Source of the DNA: Macrolepiota albuminosa
Lineage: Eukaryota > Basidiomycota > Agaricomycetes > Agaricales > Agaricaceae
Direction of reading: 5' to 3'
Assembly (NCBI GenBank): GCA_027475525.1
Contig: JAMWFC010000044.1
Location: forward strand, 373,340-437,339
DNA length: 64,000 nucleotides
Position numbers and translations under genes: made by a program. Below, one piece after another: positions 1 through 10,199 of the stretch (positions are counted from its first letter, which is position 1; every line of letters starts with the position of its first letter). The notes under the pieces were generated by a model. That model saw only the letters and a list, made by a program, of their open reading frames with translations, ran no database searches and was not told the origin of the DNA.

Positions 1-1520
1 CTCCTTCGGAGAATACGTCAGCGAACTCGTGATACTCCGGGGGAACTACTTCTCGGAGGATTTGCTCCTCGGTTTTCCGTTCCGGGGGAATAGCGTCCCC
101 TTGTAGGTGTTCTTCCGGGAGAGAAGGCGAGGTGTGCAGCTGAAACGTGGGAGTTCCATTCCTCATAAGGCGGGCAAAGGGGGCGGCCCCAATGATCCTG
201 ATGTCGAGTGCGCTCGGGTCGATCAGAGTTGCAGAAGCATCGGCCGGAGCGGGTGTGACGCGTGTCTGAGACCGGCAGGGGTAGTTTGGCCCTTTGTACT
301 TGTTCCGAGGAATGTTTGGGGGTCGATCGGGGGCCTTGCGGTCTCGGACAGGCATGGGAGGTGCATGCGTCGGGGGCGCGTCGATCGTCCCGGGGGGGTC
401 GGGCGTCGGGTCGTTCGGTCTCGGACAGGCATGGGAGGTGCATGCGTCGGGGGCGCGTCGATCGTCCCGGGGGGGTCGGGCGTCGGGTCGTTCCTAGGGC
501 CCGGAGGTGCATGGCGGTCGAGGGGTGGTCTTCGGGTCCCGGGAAGGTCATGGTGAGCGTCCTCCAATCGATATCGGGGTTCGTGTCGCGCAGCCAGGGC
601 AGTCCCAGCACCATCGGGGTCGATTCGTGAAGTCGCGTGACCAGGAAGTCGGAAGTGAACTCGTAGTTGTTGTCCAGGGTCACGTGTCCTGAGTGAGACC
701 TTTGGATGGGGCCGGAGGAGGAGGGGGTGCCATCGAGGCGTTGCAGGCGGAGGGGCTGGTCGAGGGAGTCGTGGGGGAGGTCGAGAGCGTCGCTGATGAA
801 TACTCCGGTGGCTCCGCTGTCGATGAGGGCCGAGACTGGTCCTGGGGCGCCGTCCAGCCTGGCATTGATGACGAAGGATCGGGATGAACGGGACTGGAGT
901 CCGGGGGGTGGTGGAGGCCCGTCCTTCGGGGCAGGGTTGGGGGAGTGGGGGATGTCGAAGGGGAGTTGCTGGTCGTCGGGGGTCGGGTCCCGGGTCAGGC
1001 GAAGGGTGAGGTGTCGCCAATCGATGCGGGGGTTAGTGTCTCGGAGCCATGGGAGCCCTAGGACCAGGGGTGCGGAAGGGTGGAGTTTGGTTATCAACAT
1101 CCGGAGGGTGTGAGTCTGTCCGTTGGCGAAGGTAACGGGCATACGCACAAAATGAGTGATGTTCCCCGCCGTAGAGACGTCGCCGTCAAAGAGGCAGAGT
1201 CGTACCGGGACCGGGAGTCGCTGGGCGGGTTCCGGGGCGAGGGTAGACCATGCTTTGTCGATGAAGTTGTCGGTGGCGCCGCTGTCGACGAGGGTGTTGA
1301 GGGGAGTTCCGGAGGGGGTGAGGCGGGTTTTGAGGAGGAGGGAGTGCGAAGAGTGGGAGGGTAGGTAAGCCGTGAGGGTGTCCGGTATGAGTGTCGTAGA
1401 GCAAAGATGTGAGACCGGGGCAGAGAAGACGTCGGGGTCGATTCTGCGATTTAAGGCGTCTTCCGGGTTTAAATCGCCGGGTCGTTTTCCGAATACTCGT
1501 AGGTGGCGTCCCCCCCTTCG
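1..1520 (-). CDS. pol N-terminal part with two tandem retropepsin-like domains (A1)
   Basis: The frame overlaps the end of gag in the -1 frame. A first DSGAT active-site motif lies at 1286-1272 and is followed by a PLVLGLPWLRDTNP..IDW segment typical of the C-terminal part of gypsy proteases. A second DSGAT lies at 821-807 with its own PMVLGLPWLRDTNPDIDW. The two halves are about 155 residues apart and recur in element A2 (40780-41570). Ty3/gypsy proteases normally have one such domain and act as homodimers; two in one chain suggests a fused dimer. After a 77-base duplication (339-493) the true frame reaches EYHEFADVF, the linker before RT, at the window edge. Confidence 0.8.
339..493. repeat. 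77-base tandem duplication 1
   Basis: Two adjacent copies with a period of 77 bases lie in the pol linker of element A1. The copies are identical. Since 77 is not divisible by 3, the pol frame shifts here. Probable assembly artefact. Confidence 0.9.
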
Positions 1521-3642
1521 AAGGTCCAGGTGGCGCGTCCCAGGACCTGTCGTTTGGGGCACTCGGAGATGAAATGATCTTTCTCACCACAGAGTATGCA
1601 GACACCCTCCCTTCTCCATCGACCTGTCGTTTGGGGCACTCGGAGATGAAATGATCTTTCTCACCACAGAGTATGCAGACACCCTCCCTTCTCCGTCGCT
1701 CCTGCACATCCGTCGGGACCTCGATCCAGGGTCGTCCCTTCTTTTGAAGCTGGTTGGCTCGGAGGGCCTCCTCGTCCCATTCATCGTCGAAGTCGAAGTC
1801 TTCGGGGTCTCCCGGGGGTTCCTCGGGGCTTGGCGCGTCGCCCGGGTCTTGGGCGGCCACGGCGGCGTTGAGCTGGGCCTGGGGGCGGGTGCCGCTGCCG
1901 GGGTTAGCATTGGGCGGGCCGCGACTCACCGGGAGTCGGCGGCGTTGAGCTGGGCCTGGGGGCGGGTGCCGCTGCCGGGGTTAGCATTGGGCGGGCCGCG
2001 ACTCACCGGGAGTCGGCCGCCAGGGAACGCGGGGGGACCGGGGTTTCGACCTTGGGGGTTGAGGGCTTCGCCGGAGGGCCAAGGGGGTCCTCCTCTAGGG
2101 TTCCAGGGGGGTCGGGAATTCGAATACTTGCTGCGGTCTTCCCAGTAGCGTTGGTCGATCTGCATGACGAGGGCCTTGTATCCGTCGTAGGAGGGTTGTT
2201 TCGGGGCGAGTCGGAGGACGTCCTTGATGCGTTGTGGTAGGGCACGGCAGAGGGCGTACCAGAGGGCGCTATAGTTCCAACCTGTTTCGTAAGCTTCCTT
2301 CTCAAAACGTACGATAAAGGTGGTGAAACGTTCTTCCGAGCGCATCCGGAGATTGAAGAGGTTGTCCTCGGCCTCGGCCACGGTGTCGTAGATTCCGAAC
2401 TTCCCGGAGAACTCGTCGACGAAGGCCTGCCAGCGAGCGAGTGCCGGATTGTTGGGGTCGAACTGGATGAGGGCCGTGTAGTGATCGAAGGCGATCCCCT
2501 GGAGGTATGATGCGGCAAAGGCCACCCGGGAGCTGTCAACCTGAAACGTGAGCGGCTTTGTCTGGAACGTATTGAGACACTGAGTGAGGAAGGTACGCCA
2601 TTTTCGGGGGTCCCAGCCCGTGAAAGCGTCGGGCTTTTGGATGTCCAGTCGTCCTTCGCGGGCGAGGGTGTCGCGAGCGTCGTCCGGTCCGGCAGCGTTG
2701 CGGGGAGGGGGGCCAGCATTGTAATAGTAGTAATAGTGATTACCCCCCCCTCCTTGAGGAGGAAAAGCACCAAGGGCGGGGCCCCACCCACCGGGAGGTC
2801 CTCCTCCGGGTGGCTCACCTGGGGGTCCACGCCCGGGAGGCCCGTTGTCCCAAGGGGGTTCGTTCCTGCCAGGAGGGGGCCCGGGTCTCCACGCAGGGAG
2901 TGGCGGGGGTGGAGGGCCTGGGGGTCGTCCTCGAGGTTCAGCTGGGGGTGGCGGAGGCGGTCGGGGAGGGTTCGGCGGTGTCGGGTCGGGCGGAGGGGGG
3001 TTAGGTGCTGGGTCGGGTGCCGGGTTGCGCGGGGGACGTTCAATCCGGGAGGGTCGGGCTTGCATCGGGGGTCGCGGGGGGTTCCGTAGGTCGAAGTGGG
3101 GTGGCGGGTCGCGGCGGAAGTTGCGTTCCGGGAGGCTTGCATTGGGGGTCGCGGGGGGTTCCGTAGGTCGAAGTGGGGTGGCGGATCGCGGCGGAAGTTG
3201 CGTTCCGGGAGGGCCGGGGCGGACGTGGGGGGTGGTGCTGGTGCCGGGGCGGGCGCGGGCGCGGGACGTTGTTCGTTGTTGTCGTGCGTGAGCTCGTCAA
3301 TGTAGCATAGCGTGTCGTCCGTACTAGGGGTGTCCACCCGGGCTCTACCGGGGTTCGTCGGGGGCGGGGGTCGTCAATGTAGCATAGCGTGTCGTCCGTA
3401 CTAGGGGTGTCCACCCGGGCTCTACCGGGGTTCGTCGGGGGCGGGGGTCGGGCGTTGTCCATTTGTGGGAGGGGTTCCAGGGGTCTCTGGGGCTGCCCCC
3501 AGGTCTCGAAGGTACTAGGAACAGAATTAGCCCTGCGACGAGTTGACAAGCCTACCGTGCGGGCAGCGGGTTGGTCGAAAAGGCCTCCAGCCAGGTTGAG
3601 GGACCGTAATATGGCTGAGGCATTCTGCCGTTCTTCCCGTTG
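1469..3642 (-). CDS. gag capsid region and CCHC nucleocapsid (A1)
   Basis: This frame continues after the TGA at 3643. A long Pro/Arg/Gly-rich stretch with a run of tyrosines (HYYYYYNAG) precedes a retrotransposon gag domain (residues such as TFLTQCLNTF, YLQGIAFDHY, WQAFVDEFSGKFG, FIVRFEKEAYETGW). An acidic linker follows, then one zinc knuckle C-x2-C-x4-H-x4-C (CILCGEKDHFISEC). The frame ends at a TAA (1471-1469) after NDPAI. It is interrupted by 77-base tandem duplications at 3294-3450, 3057-3212, 1860-2017 and 1544-1697. Removing one unit at each of the first three rejoins the frame exactly. The product would package the RNA into virus-like particles. Confidence 0.85.
1544..1697. repeat. 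77-base tandem duplication 2
   Basis: Period is exactly 77; the only difference I see is an A/G at a CpG position near the end (1618 against 1695). It lies over the zinc-knuckle coding part of gag and duplicates it in part. Confidence 0.9.
1860..2017. repeat. 77-base tandem duplication 3
   Basis: Period 77, copies identical. It splits the gag frame: the residues SRGPPNANPGSGTR are encoded on both sides in different frames, and removing one unit gives a continuous frame. Confidence 0.9.
3057..3212. repeat. 77-base tandem duplication 4
   Basis: Period 77 with two mismatches (3065/3142 and 3108/3185 region), both C/T or G/A at CpG sites. Removing one unit rejoins the gag frame. Confidence 0.88.
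3294..3450. repeat. 77-base tandem duplication 5
   Basis: Period 77, copies identical. It splits the gag frame at DTLCYID; removing one unit restores it. Confidence 0.9.
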
Positions 3643-4580
3643 TCATTGCTCCGGAGTGGGGGCCGTGGGGGCTGCCGGGACTGCTGGGGCCGGTTCCGGG
3701 GGTTCCCGTCGAATGTGAATCGAGCGACCTGGGTCCGCGGGGTCGTTGAGGGGCCGAGGGGAGGGGGACGCGTGGACTTCGTCGAGCAGCTGCTGTAATT
3801 CTTCCCGGAGGATCGTATTGCGCCTATACTTTACCATGGTTTGCTCCGGGAGTTCTCCCTGCATGAGGCGATCCCCGAATTCGACCAGGCAGTGAGCCCA
3901 TTCCTCCGGAGTGCCTTCGAAGTCGTCGTGTCCGAATTCCACGAGCAGCGTCCTTGTCCGTTGCGCGAAGTTCTCTGGCGAGATCCTGAGGGAGCGGAGT
4001 ACCTCGTCCCGTTGCCGTTCATACTCCTCGAGGCGTCGTCGTCCCATTGGCGAGGGAGGGGTTCGAGCGGGTGGGGCGGCGGCCGGGTAATGACGAAGGG
4101 GGTAGTCGGGGTAGGGGGGTCCTCGGGGTTCTCGGGGTTGGGGGACGGGGCGCTGATAACCGTAGTAGGGGGTGGGTGCAAAGGGGCCCTCGCTGGGTCC
4201 TCGGGGTTCTCGGGGTTGGGGGACGGGCGCTGATAACCGTAGTAGGGGGTGGGTGCAAAGGGGCCTTCGCTGGGGGGAATCGGGCGAGGTCCACTGGGTA
4301 CAGGTGGGGTCTCCAGCAGGCCCCCGGGGATGCTCCGGTACAAGGGGACCTCCATGGGTCGCGCCATGGCTAAATTGGGCGGAGGGGCCCAGCTGGCTGA
4401 GGGCCCCAGGTCGTAGAGGGACGGGTCGGGGGCCCAGTGGCGGTGGAGATATGGAGGTTCGTACGGGAGAGGTGGGTAGACGGGGCGGGGGGTCTGCGCG
4501 GAGTAGTGGTCGGGTACCGGGCGTCCGTAAGGGTCGGTCTGGTACCCGGTGGGGTAGTACGTGTGAGTATACGTAGCCAT
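3643..4580 (-). CDS. gag N-terminal region, Pro/Tyr-rich (A1)
   Basis: The ATG at 4580 (MATYTHTYY) is the first after the LTR and is conserved in element A2 at 31512. The first 200 residues are rich in Pro, Tyr and Arg and look disordered; they are followed by a charged helical segment (LEEYERQRDEVLRSLRI ... GTPEEWAHCLVEFGDRL) that resembles a gag matrix or capsid-type domain. A 78-base tandem duplication (4117-4277) shifts the frame in the middle; dropping one unit gives one open frame. The frame ends at a TGA (3645-3643) in the context CAA-TGA-CAA, which is shared with element A2; no ATG follows it, so downstream gag may need readthrough, or the stop is an inherited CGA-to-TGA change. Confidence 0.75.
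4117..4277. repeat. 78-base tandem duplication 6
   Basis: Two copies with a period of 78; the second copy lacks one G in a G run and has one C/T difference. It doubles the gag segment FAPTPYYGYQRP and shifts the frame. Confidence 0.88.
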
Positions 4581-4600
4581 CAAGAACGGTGTAAGGAGAG

Positions 4601-4612
4601 AGTCTTGATATT
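4601..4612 (-). other. Putative self-primer binding site of element A1
   Basis: One base downstream of the 5' LTR the minus strand reads AATATCAAGACT. This is perfectly complementary to AGTCTTGATATT at 4991-4980 in the LTR and does not resemble the initiator-Met tRNA site used by many fungal retroelements. The match recurs in element A2. Tf1/sushi-type elements are known to prime from the first 11 or so bases of their own RNA; applying that mechanism here is an inference. Confidence 0.7.
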
Positions 4613-4979
4613 ATGTCAGGTTCCGCTGAGTTGGGGGCCTTCCGGGAAAGCAACGCCCTTACGATGCGGACTTGACCTACGAATACTCGGGTGTCTGGAA
4701 CTCCGGGGCTAGGACTCCGGGGTTCAAGACGGGGACAGGGGTAATCCCGGGAGAGGGGACTAGAGTCCGGGAGTTTTGGGTTGGGGGTGGCTGAGAGTTA
4801 GAGGGGGTCGAGTCGTGAACCGGAGGTTCTAGGACGAGACCAAGTTAGTAACTTAAGAGTCGCGAAGTGCGTACCAAAGCTTAGAGCACGCAAATACTAA
4901 GGCGTGCCAGTCGAAGCGTACCAAACAAGGCGTACCAGTCAATCAGGGGGCACGCAATATCCAAAGTAACAGTGTATGC

Positions 4980-5020
4980 AATATCAAGACTGGCGAATAC
5001 AGTGGGGAGCTATGCTATAA
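4980..5020 (-). promoter_or_regulatory. LTR core promoter: TATA-like box and start-site motif
   Basis: On the minus strand CTTATAG lies with its TATA at 5019-5016, and 28 bases downstream the motif AGTCTTGATATT starts at 4991. The same arrangement and spacing occur in the 5' LTR of element A2 (31092 to 31120). The motif is the reverse complement of the putative primer-binding site 4601-4612, which suggests that transcription starts here and that the RNA 5' end serves as its own primer. Confidence 0.7.
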
Positions 5021-5041
5021 GTACTACGGGGACGTGTCTCG

Positions 5042-5199
5042 GGGTTCCGGGGTGTCTAGGATGAGTTCCGGGGGCCATTGAGTAGCGGGCAGGGACTGTA
5101 TACTGGGATCGCGCGTGTGGGTTCCGGGGTGTCTAGGATGAGTTCCGGGGGCCATTGAGTAGCGGGCAGGGACTGTATACTGGGATCGCGCGTGTGGGG
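5042..5199. repeat. 77-base tandem duplication 7 (inside LTR)
   Basis: Period 77, copies identical, in the U3 part of the element A1 LTR. The other family A LTRs here lack a duplication at this place. Confidence 0.9.
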
Positions 5200-5699
5200 A
5201 CGCGCGATCAATTGGCGTGGAGGGAGTTGTGATGCGTGGTGCATAATGCGTGATGGCCGCGCCGCGAGATCCGATCGTTGATGGCGGTTGGTCCCGGGGG
5301 GCTGGCTGATGGTGATCGTTGACGGATGATGGCGGCCGTTGATGCGTGTGATGGCGGTGCCGGTAGTAGTGATGGCGGGGCGCGTTCTGCGGGGTCGGGG
5401 GGAGGGTTAGCAGGTGGGGTTCCGGGGGTGTCTCGGGGTGGATCCGGAGGGGGTCGTGACAAAATCAGTATAGCTTTTAAAGTGGAGAGCAAGGTATTCA
5501 TGATGCTATGTGTGCTAATGGCAGAAACAATGAGCAACCAAGCTGCATATTAGTAGATATGCAATAACAACCTCAGGACTAAGGGACAATCTCTTATTGA
5601 CAATCAGAGCATAGTATTCAAGGGCACTAAGCCTATTGATAAGATGCATCATTGATTTGTAATGCAGAGCCAGGAGAACTAATCTTCTCCAGAGCCAGA

Positions 5700-6640
5700 A
5701 CAGCACAACAATCATGACTGAGGAGACTTCCTTGATTGAGATGGCACCACAAGATGTGATGTCTCTGGTAGATGTCAGAACAAGCACCCTAGATCAACCC
5801 TCTGAGAAGAAGGCAACTATGCCCTCAGTTATGAAGGATCAGGATGTCCACCACAGGGTGGACAGGAGAAATCACTTTTCCAAGCTGCTGATCTAGCAAC
5901 TAGATCTCTGGGCCAACAAGAGGCCATATGCATGCATTACAAAGCCATGCATGACCACTTTCATTGAGTAGTTGATGATGCTTTGGAAGTAATCTTGCAG
6001 TTACTAGATGAGGAGAAGCTATGTAAAACAAGCAGTAGGCACATTCAAGCCTATTCAGATACATTCAAGTTAGTGACTTGGAGGACTAGGCAATGGACAT
6101 ATGTACCCATCTTACCATGTGTTTATATGATGGAAACTGTATAGAACAAGAACAAATTTTCATTCTGTCTGAGTTCTTGGCTGGAGAGGCCATGAGTTGA
6201 TTCTAATGAGCAATATTGCATGTCAATTAGGTTCAGTATGATTGAATGTTTAAGGGAGTGCTCATAGGACTGTACAATTAATTTGTACACCCCTTGATGT
6301 TGCAGAACAGACAGCAGGACTTCCAGTCTGCTGAATACACTAAGAAGCTGGATATGCAAGGATTTTATGATACTCTAAATGACCATGCCCAAAATATGGC
6401 AGTATACTCAGATGAGTACACTATGCTCAAAACATTCTTGAATAGTATACCAGCAGACATGCACCACTATCTGATTTGTGAGGACAGGCTGTTTCTGGAG
6501 GTCAACAATGTTGAAAAGTTTGTGACATATGCCATAAGGTATGAGCAGTCTCTTAAGACTGCTAACTACTATGAGCATTGTAGTAGTCACAAGAAAGGTA
6601 GTAGGCAACCTATGCCTGCTATGATACCCCTATGAGGTCA
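5700..6640 (+). pseudogene. gag relic (B1)
   Basis: Translated pieces align with the gag of element B2: VVDDALEVILQLLDEEKL against IIDDAVGIALRLLEGIKL, and QGFYDTLNDHAQNMAVYSDEY against QGFYDILIDHAQNMSIYPDN, followed by LICEDRLFLEVNNVEKFV. The longest open piece (6294-6635) covers the capsid part. Several stops are of the TGA/TAG type expected from C-to-T decay. The protein would have formed the particle shell. Confidence 0.8.
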
Positions 6641-6830
6641 GCATATAGAGACTTTCTTGGCCAAAAAAGCTGACATAAACCATGACTGCAACACATGATT
6701 TGTGGTATGCTGAGCTCCAGCTAGGAAGTGAGGATGCAGCCACCCATGACTGGAGCAGGCTCCAAATAGAAAACACTCTAAACTCAAGCTGGAATTCAAG
6801 CTGGTCAATCCATCTGGTCAAATGGGAACA

Positions 6831-6872
6831 TGTTTTGCATGTGGCCAACTAGGCCACTATGCTATTAGCTGC
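6831..6872 (+). other. CCHC zinc knuckle of gag (B1)
   Basis: The reading C-F-A-C-G-Q-L-G-H-Y-A-I-S-C matches C-x2-C-x4-H-x4-C exactly. It lies downstream of the capsid relic as expected for a nucleocapsid domain. Confidence 0.88.
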
Positions 6873-6879
6873 CCTACAC

Positions 6880-8090
6880 AGGCAGGCACCCAAAAGAAGA
6901 GTATACATCTCAAGCTTACATATGTGCTGCATATACTATAGCAGCAAGTAGGAGTGACAGAGATATATCTGCCAATTCTAAGGCTGAAAAGCCCATTGAT
7001 GACTGTCATGACTAGCACACGACCAACATCTCAAGCCCCAATACACCACCCCAATGCCCTGGTGCCTGCCAGCCCTGAGCCCTCCTAGAAAGCTCTGATG
7101 CACCACTTCAATGCCCCAGCACCCGTCAGCTCCAAAACCCCCTGGACAACCTCAGTGCCACCTAGCCAATGGGCCCTGACCAACCTTCTACACCTGCTCT
7201 TAAACACAAGACTCACAGCCAGCTGACGGGCCTTGACTGATCCTCCTAGCACTACAACCATACTCAGACTATACACCACAGGGAACTCATGGCCAGACAA
7301 TATACTGCACAGAGCTGGCCACATAGAGTACAACTCCAGAGCTCATCTGGGCAACCTAGACCTTAACCGTAGTAGGTATTTAACCTGTAGCTAGTGCCTG
7401 ATACAGTAGTCTTGATATTGCTATAACTTCTGCCTCTATACTCTCTTGTCTATCTCGTATTGTTTACTCAATCTATTTTCTTACTCTCTCAAATCTCCTG
7501 GTCCTCTAAGTCTTACTTTGATTTTCTCTGAGTCTCCTGGTCTTAGTCTCTTTCTCTGATCACCTCCCATTATCTCTCTGCCCTAACTGGCTCTACCTTC
7601 TCCCTTCCCCATATTCTGGACTTAGCCTGGAATCTTGCTCTACCTTACTTATGAACTTTAGTGCCCTGTGTACTCCCTGAAGCACCCTTGTGCCCCAACC
7701 AAAACTTCAGAACTCATCCTCTGTTGCCTGAAGACACTCTGTAGACTTTGAGTTCCTCTAGTAAGGATCCGCTTGCCTCTAGAGGCCCCCATTGTCAGCA
7801 GAACCTGACAATGACCAGGAGCCTCCAGAAGAGGCATCAGGTGCAGAATCTAAGAGTGTGATTGTAGAGGGGGAAGAGTATGTCATAGTAGACATATTCA
7901 ATGATGCCTTTGAAAATAAGTACTACAGTCATGACAGCAACTCTGAGTGCCTGGTGGCAATGACAAACTAGCCATCCTCAAAAGACTACAACAAGAATAA
8001 TGTTGTGCAAATGAAGAAAGTTACTCTTTGTTGAGCAGAGGACACTTTACAATGCCATACATTGAATATGCAGACAAGGAGTGTCTAGTC
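6880..8090 (+). other. Linker of element B1 without recognisable gene
   Basis: Between the zinc knuckle and the protease relic the sequence is pyrimidine-rich (7420-7760) and frameless. An acidic coding remnant around 7800-7980 matches in style the acidic stretch before the protease of element B2. Nothing else is recognisable. Confidence 0.5.
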
Positions 8091-8350
8091 TCCTATGTAG
8101 ATGTAAATGGCCATAAAGCCTGGACTCTCTGAGACTCCAAGGTACTACCTCAGGTATTGCTCCTCAGTTCATCCATGTGTACAGAATTTCTCTACAGGAG
8201 TTAGACACTCTATTGGCTTTGCAATTGGGCATTGTAGAGAGCTATGCTATGGTGCAGTATAGGACAAATGTAACTGTCCAAACACTTGGCTCACATAGCC
8301 AGGAATATATAGATGTAGCAAACTTTGATCATTATAATATAATATTGAGA
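8091..8350 (+). pseudogene. Retropepsin relic (B1)
   Basis: The translation DVNGHKAWTL-stop-DSKGTTSGIAPQF, followed by LALQLGIVESYAMVQY and EYIDVANFDHYN, aligns with element B2 (VNGYKAWTLWDSGSTATGV; LLLQLGTVGSQAAVQF; EYLDVANFDCYN). The catalytic Asp is kept but the DSG motif is DSK and a TGA interrupts it, so it is dead. Only one protease domain is present in family B. Confidence 0.75.
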
Positions 8351-8620
8351 ACATAGTGCTAGTAAATGAGAAAGTTATCCCAGCAGAACATGCTATAGTA
8401 GACAATACTGGTAATTGTCTCCAACATCACCATACTATGGAGAAGTGTAAAGACTCTCTATGACTCAGTTGGCAGAAAGTGCCAACAGTAGAGGAGGTGA
8501 TTGAGAAAGTACAGGCTATGTCTGAGCTAACCTCAGACCACAAGATGGTGATGATGAGTAAGTATAAGTCAAATAATGAGCAAATAGCTGCTTCAGATGA
8601 TCAAGGTAAAAGGCCTCCAG

Positions 8621-9485
8621 TGTCAGGTTTTGCTGAGTTGGGGGCTTTCTCAAAAAGCAATGCCCTTACAAGGTGAACTTTATTTACATGTACTTGGGTA
8701 TCTGGAACTCCAGACTATGCTCCAGAGTTCAAGATGTGAGATGAGGGATTTTCAGAATAAGGGACTTAGTCTGAGGATCAGAAGAAGTCGAAGAGGCTAT
8801 AAAGTTAAGGTCAAGTCAAAAATCAGAGATTCTGAAATGAGACTGGAGTTAGTAAACTTAAATCACAAAGTGCATACCAATTTTAAGAGCATGTATGTCA
8901 GTCAAGGCATGCCAGTTAAAGCATGCCAGTCAATGTGTATCAGTCAATCAAAGGGCATGCAAACAATCAGTGTAATATTAAGACTAAGGTAATACAAAAG
9001 AGGGGGCTACTCTATAAGTATTGCGAGAAGTCACCTCCAGGTTCCTAAAAGGTTTCAAGATGTCTGTGGCAGTTTCCAGAAATCAATGGGCAGCAGTGAT
9101 TGGAGAGGAAACTGTATTTCAGGATCACGCATATGGCATGCATGATCAATTAGTATGGAGAGAACATTGTGATGTATGATGCGTGATGCTGGGGTGATTG
9201 TTGCGATTTGGCTATTGATTGTGGAGCAAGGGCCATAATGGTAGATAACTCTGGGGTTCATAATGCAGAGCTGTCAGAGGACATTGTATGATGGTGGGGT
9301 TTGATGCATGTGATAGCGGTATTGGTGGTCATGATAGCAGAGTTGTGTTGTGGAGTCAGTGAGAGGATTCCAGATAGGGTCTTAAAGATGTCCTGGTATT
9401 GGTGGTCATGATAGCAGAGTTGTGTTGTGGAGTCAGTGAGAGGATTCCAGATAGGGTCTTAAAGATGTCCTGGAGGGTCATGATA
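8621..9485 (-). mobile_element. Family A solo LTR with TSD TCCAG, inside element B1
   Basis: On the plus strand it starts TGTCAGG and ends TGATA (a decayed TGACA). Both sides carry the same 5 bases TCCAG (8616-8620 and 9486-9490). The conserved start-site motif is present as AATATTAAGACT (plus strand), with one change. Length is 865 bases including a 77-base duplication (9318-9473). It marks a family A insertion into B1 followed by LTR-LTR recombination. Confidence 0.92.
9318..9473. repeat. 77-base tandem duplication 8
   Basis: Period 77, copies identical, inside an old solo LTR that is otherwise heavily mutated. An identical young duplication in an old decayed sequence argues against an ancient event. 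Confidence 0.9.
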
Positions 9486-10199
9486 TCCAGAGAAATGCCA
9501 GCAAAAGGCAAAGAAGCTTGAGGACTCAGTAGATGTATATCTACTGCTCTCACAAGTCAAGTTAGAGAACTTGAGAAACAGTAATCAAGAGGTGGAAGCC
9601 TCAGAATGTAAGGACACGTGGTCTTTATAGGAGCGGCCAGCTCCCCTACCTGAGTGCAACTAGGCATATGATCCTCAAATGCCACAGAAATAAAATAAGC
9701 TGATGGCAGCCACTTGTGTGTAAAATGCACACTAACAATGGACAACTATCATATCAGAGTATTGTCAGCCAGCTATGGACAAAGTATCTATAGCATATTT
9801 GATTAAACAAGAGGAGAAGACTCTTGTAGCTCACAAGGCAGTAAAAGTAGACCCTCTGTTGAGATTGTACATATCTGATGAGAGTGTTGATTGGGTTCTT
9901 GTTGTGTGCAAGCAGTATAAACAGAAGTCTTGTCTCCCATTAGATGTAGTTAAAATACTTTCCCCACCAATGTATCAAAAGGGAAAACAGAAGGCAACAA
10001 GCCTTTGTGAGAACAACATTCTTAAGTTGTGTCAGCAATGACAAGAGAAATTTGCTAATATTGTCAATAGAGCCAAGAAGAAGCTCCTGCTATGATGGAA
10101 AGTGAACCATGAGATTAATCTCATAGATGAGAGAGCAAGCAGTACAAGTACTACTTGCCACACTGTTTATGTGCACTCTAGAAGCAATTACACAATAAG

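Larger units (their letters stand above)
1..5461 (-). mobile_element. Ty3/gypsy element A1 (family A), left-truncated by window edge
   Basis: Read on the minus strand the element runs 5' LTR (4614-5461), self-priming site, gag N-terminal region, gag capsid region with a CCHC knuckle, then the start of pol with two retropepsin-like domains. It leaves the window just before the reverse transcriptase; the last bases encode the linker that precedes RT in the related copy at 41950-42060. The sequence is rich in CG dinucleotides, unlike the old relics to its right, so this is a young copy. Its reading frames are broken mainly by six near-perfect tandem duplications of 77-78 bases inside the internal region; removing one unit rejoins the gag frames at the four gag junctions between 1860 and 4277. 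The copy is about 13 percent or more diverged from element A2 (30723-47786). Confidence 0.93.
4614..5461 (-). repeat. 5' LTR of element A1
   Basis: Read on the minus strand it begins TGTCACGACC and ends CCTGACA, the typical TG...CA ends. Length is 848 bases including a 77-base tandem duplication (5042-5199), so the true length is about 771, close to the 727-788 of the other family A LTRs in this window. It contains a TATA-like box, the conserved motif AGTCTTGATATT, and short repeats of the type GCGTACCAGTCAA in the part downstream of that motif. The target-site duplication cannot be checked because the other LTR lies outside the window. Confidence 0.9.

Noticed and set aside
339..493. 77-base doublets as minisatellites, a CRISPR-like array or a biological duplication system
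   Set aside because: Only two units each, no spacers, unrelated sequences, constant length and broken frames; an assembly cause is simpler.
107..3700. Plus-strand Gly/Arg-rich open frames across element A1
   Set aside because: Complement of the Pro/Arg-rich gag and of pol; composition only, no domain.
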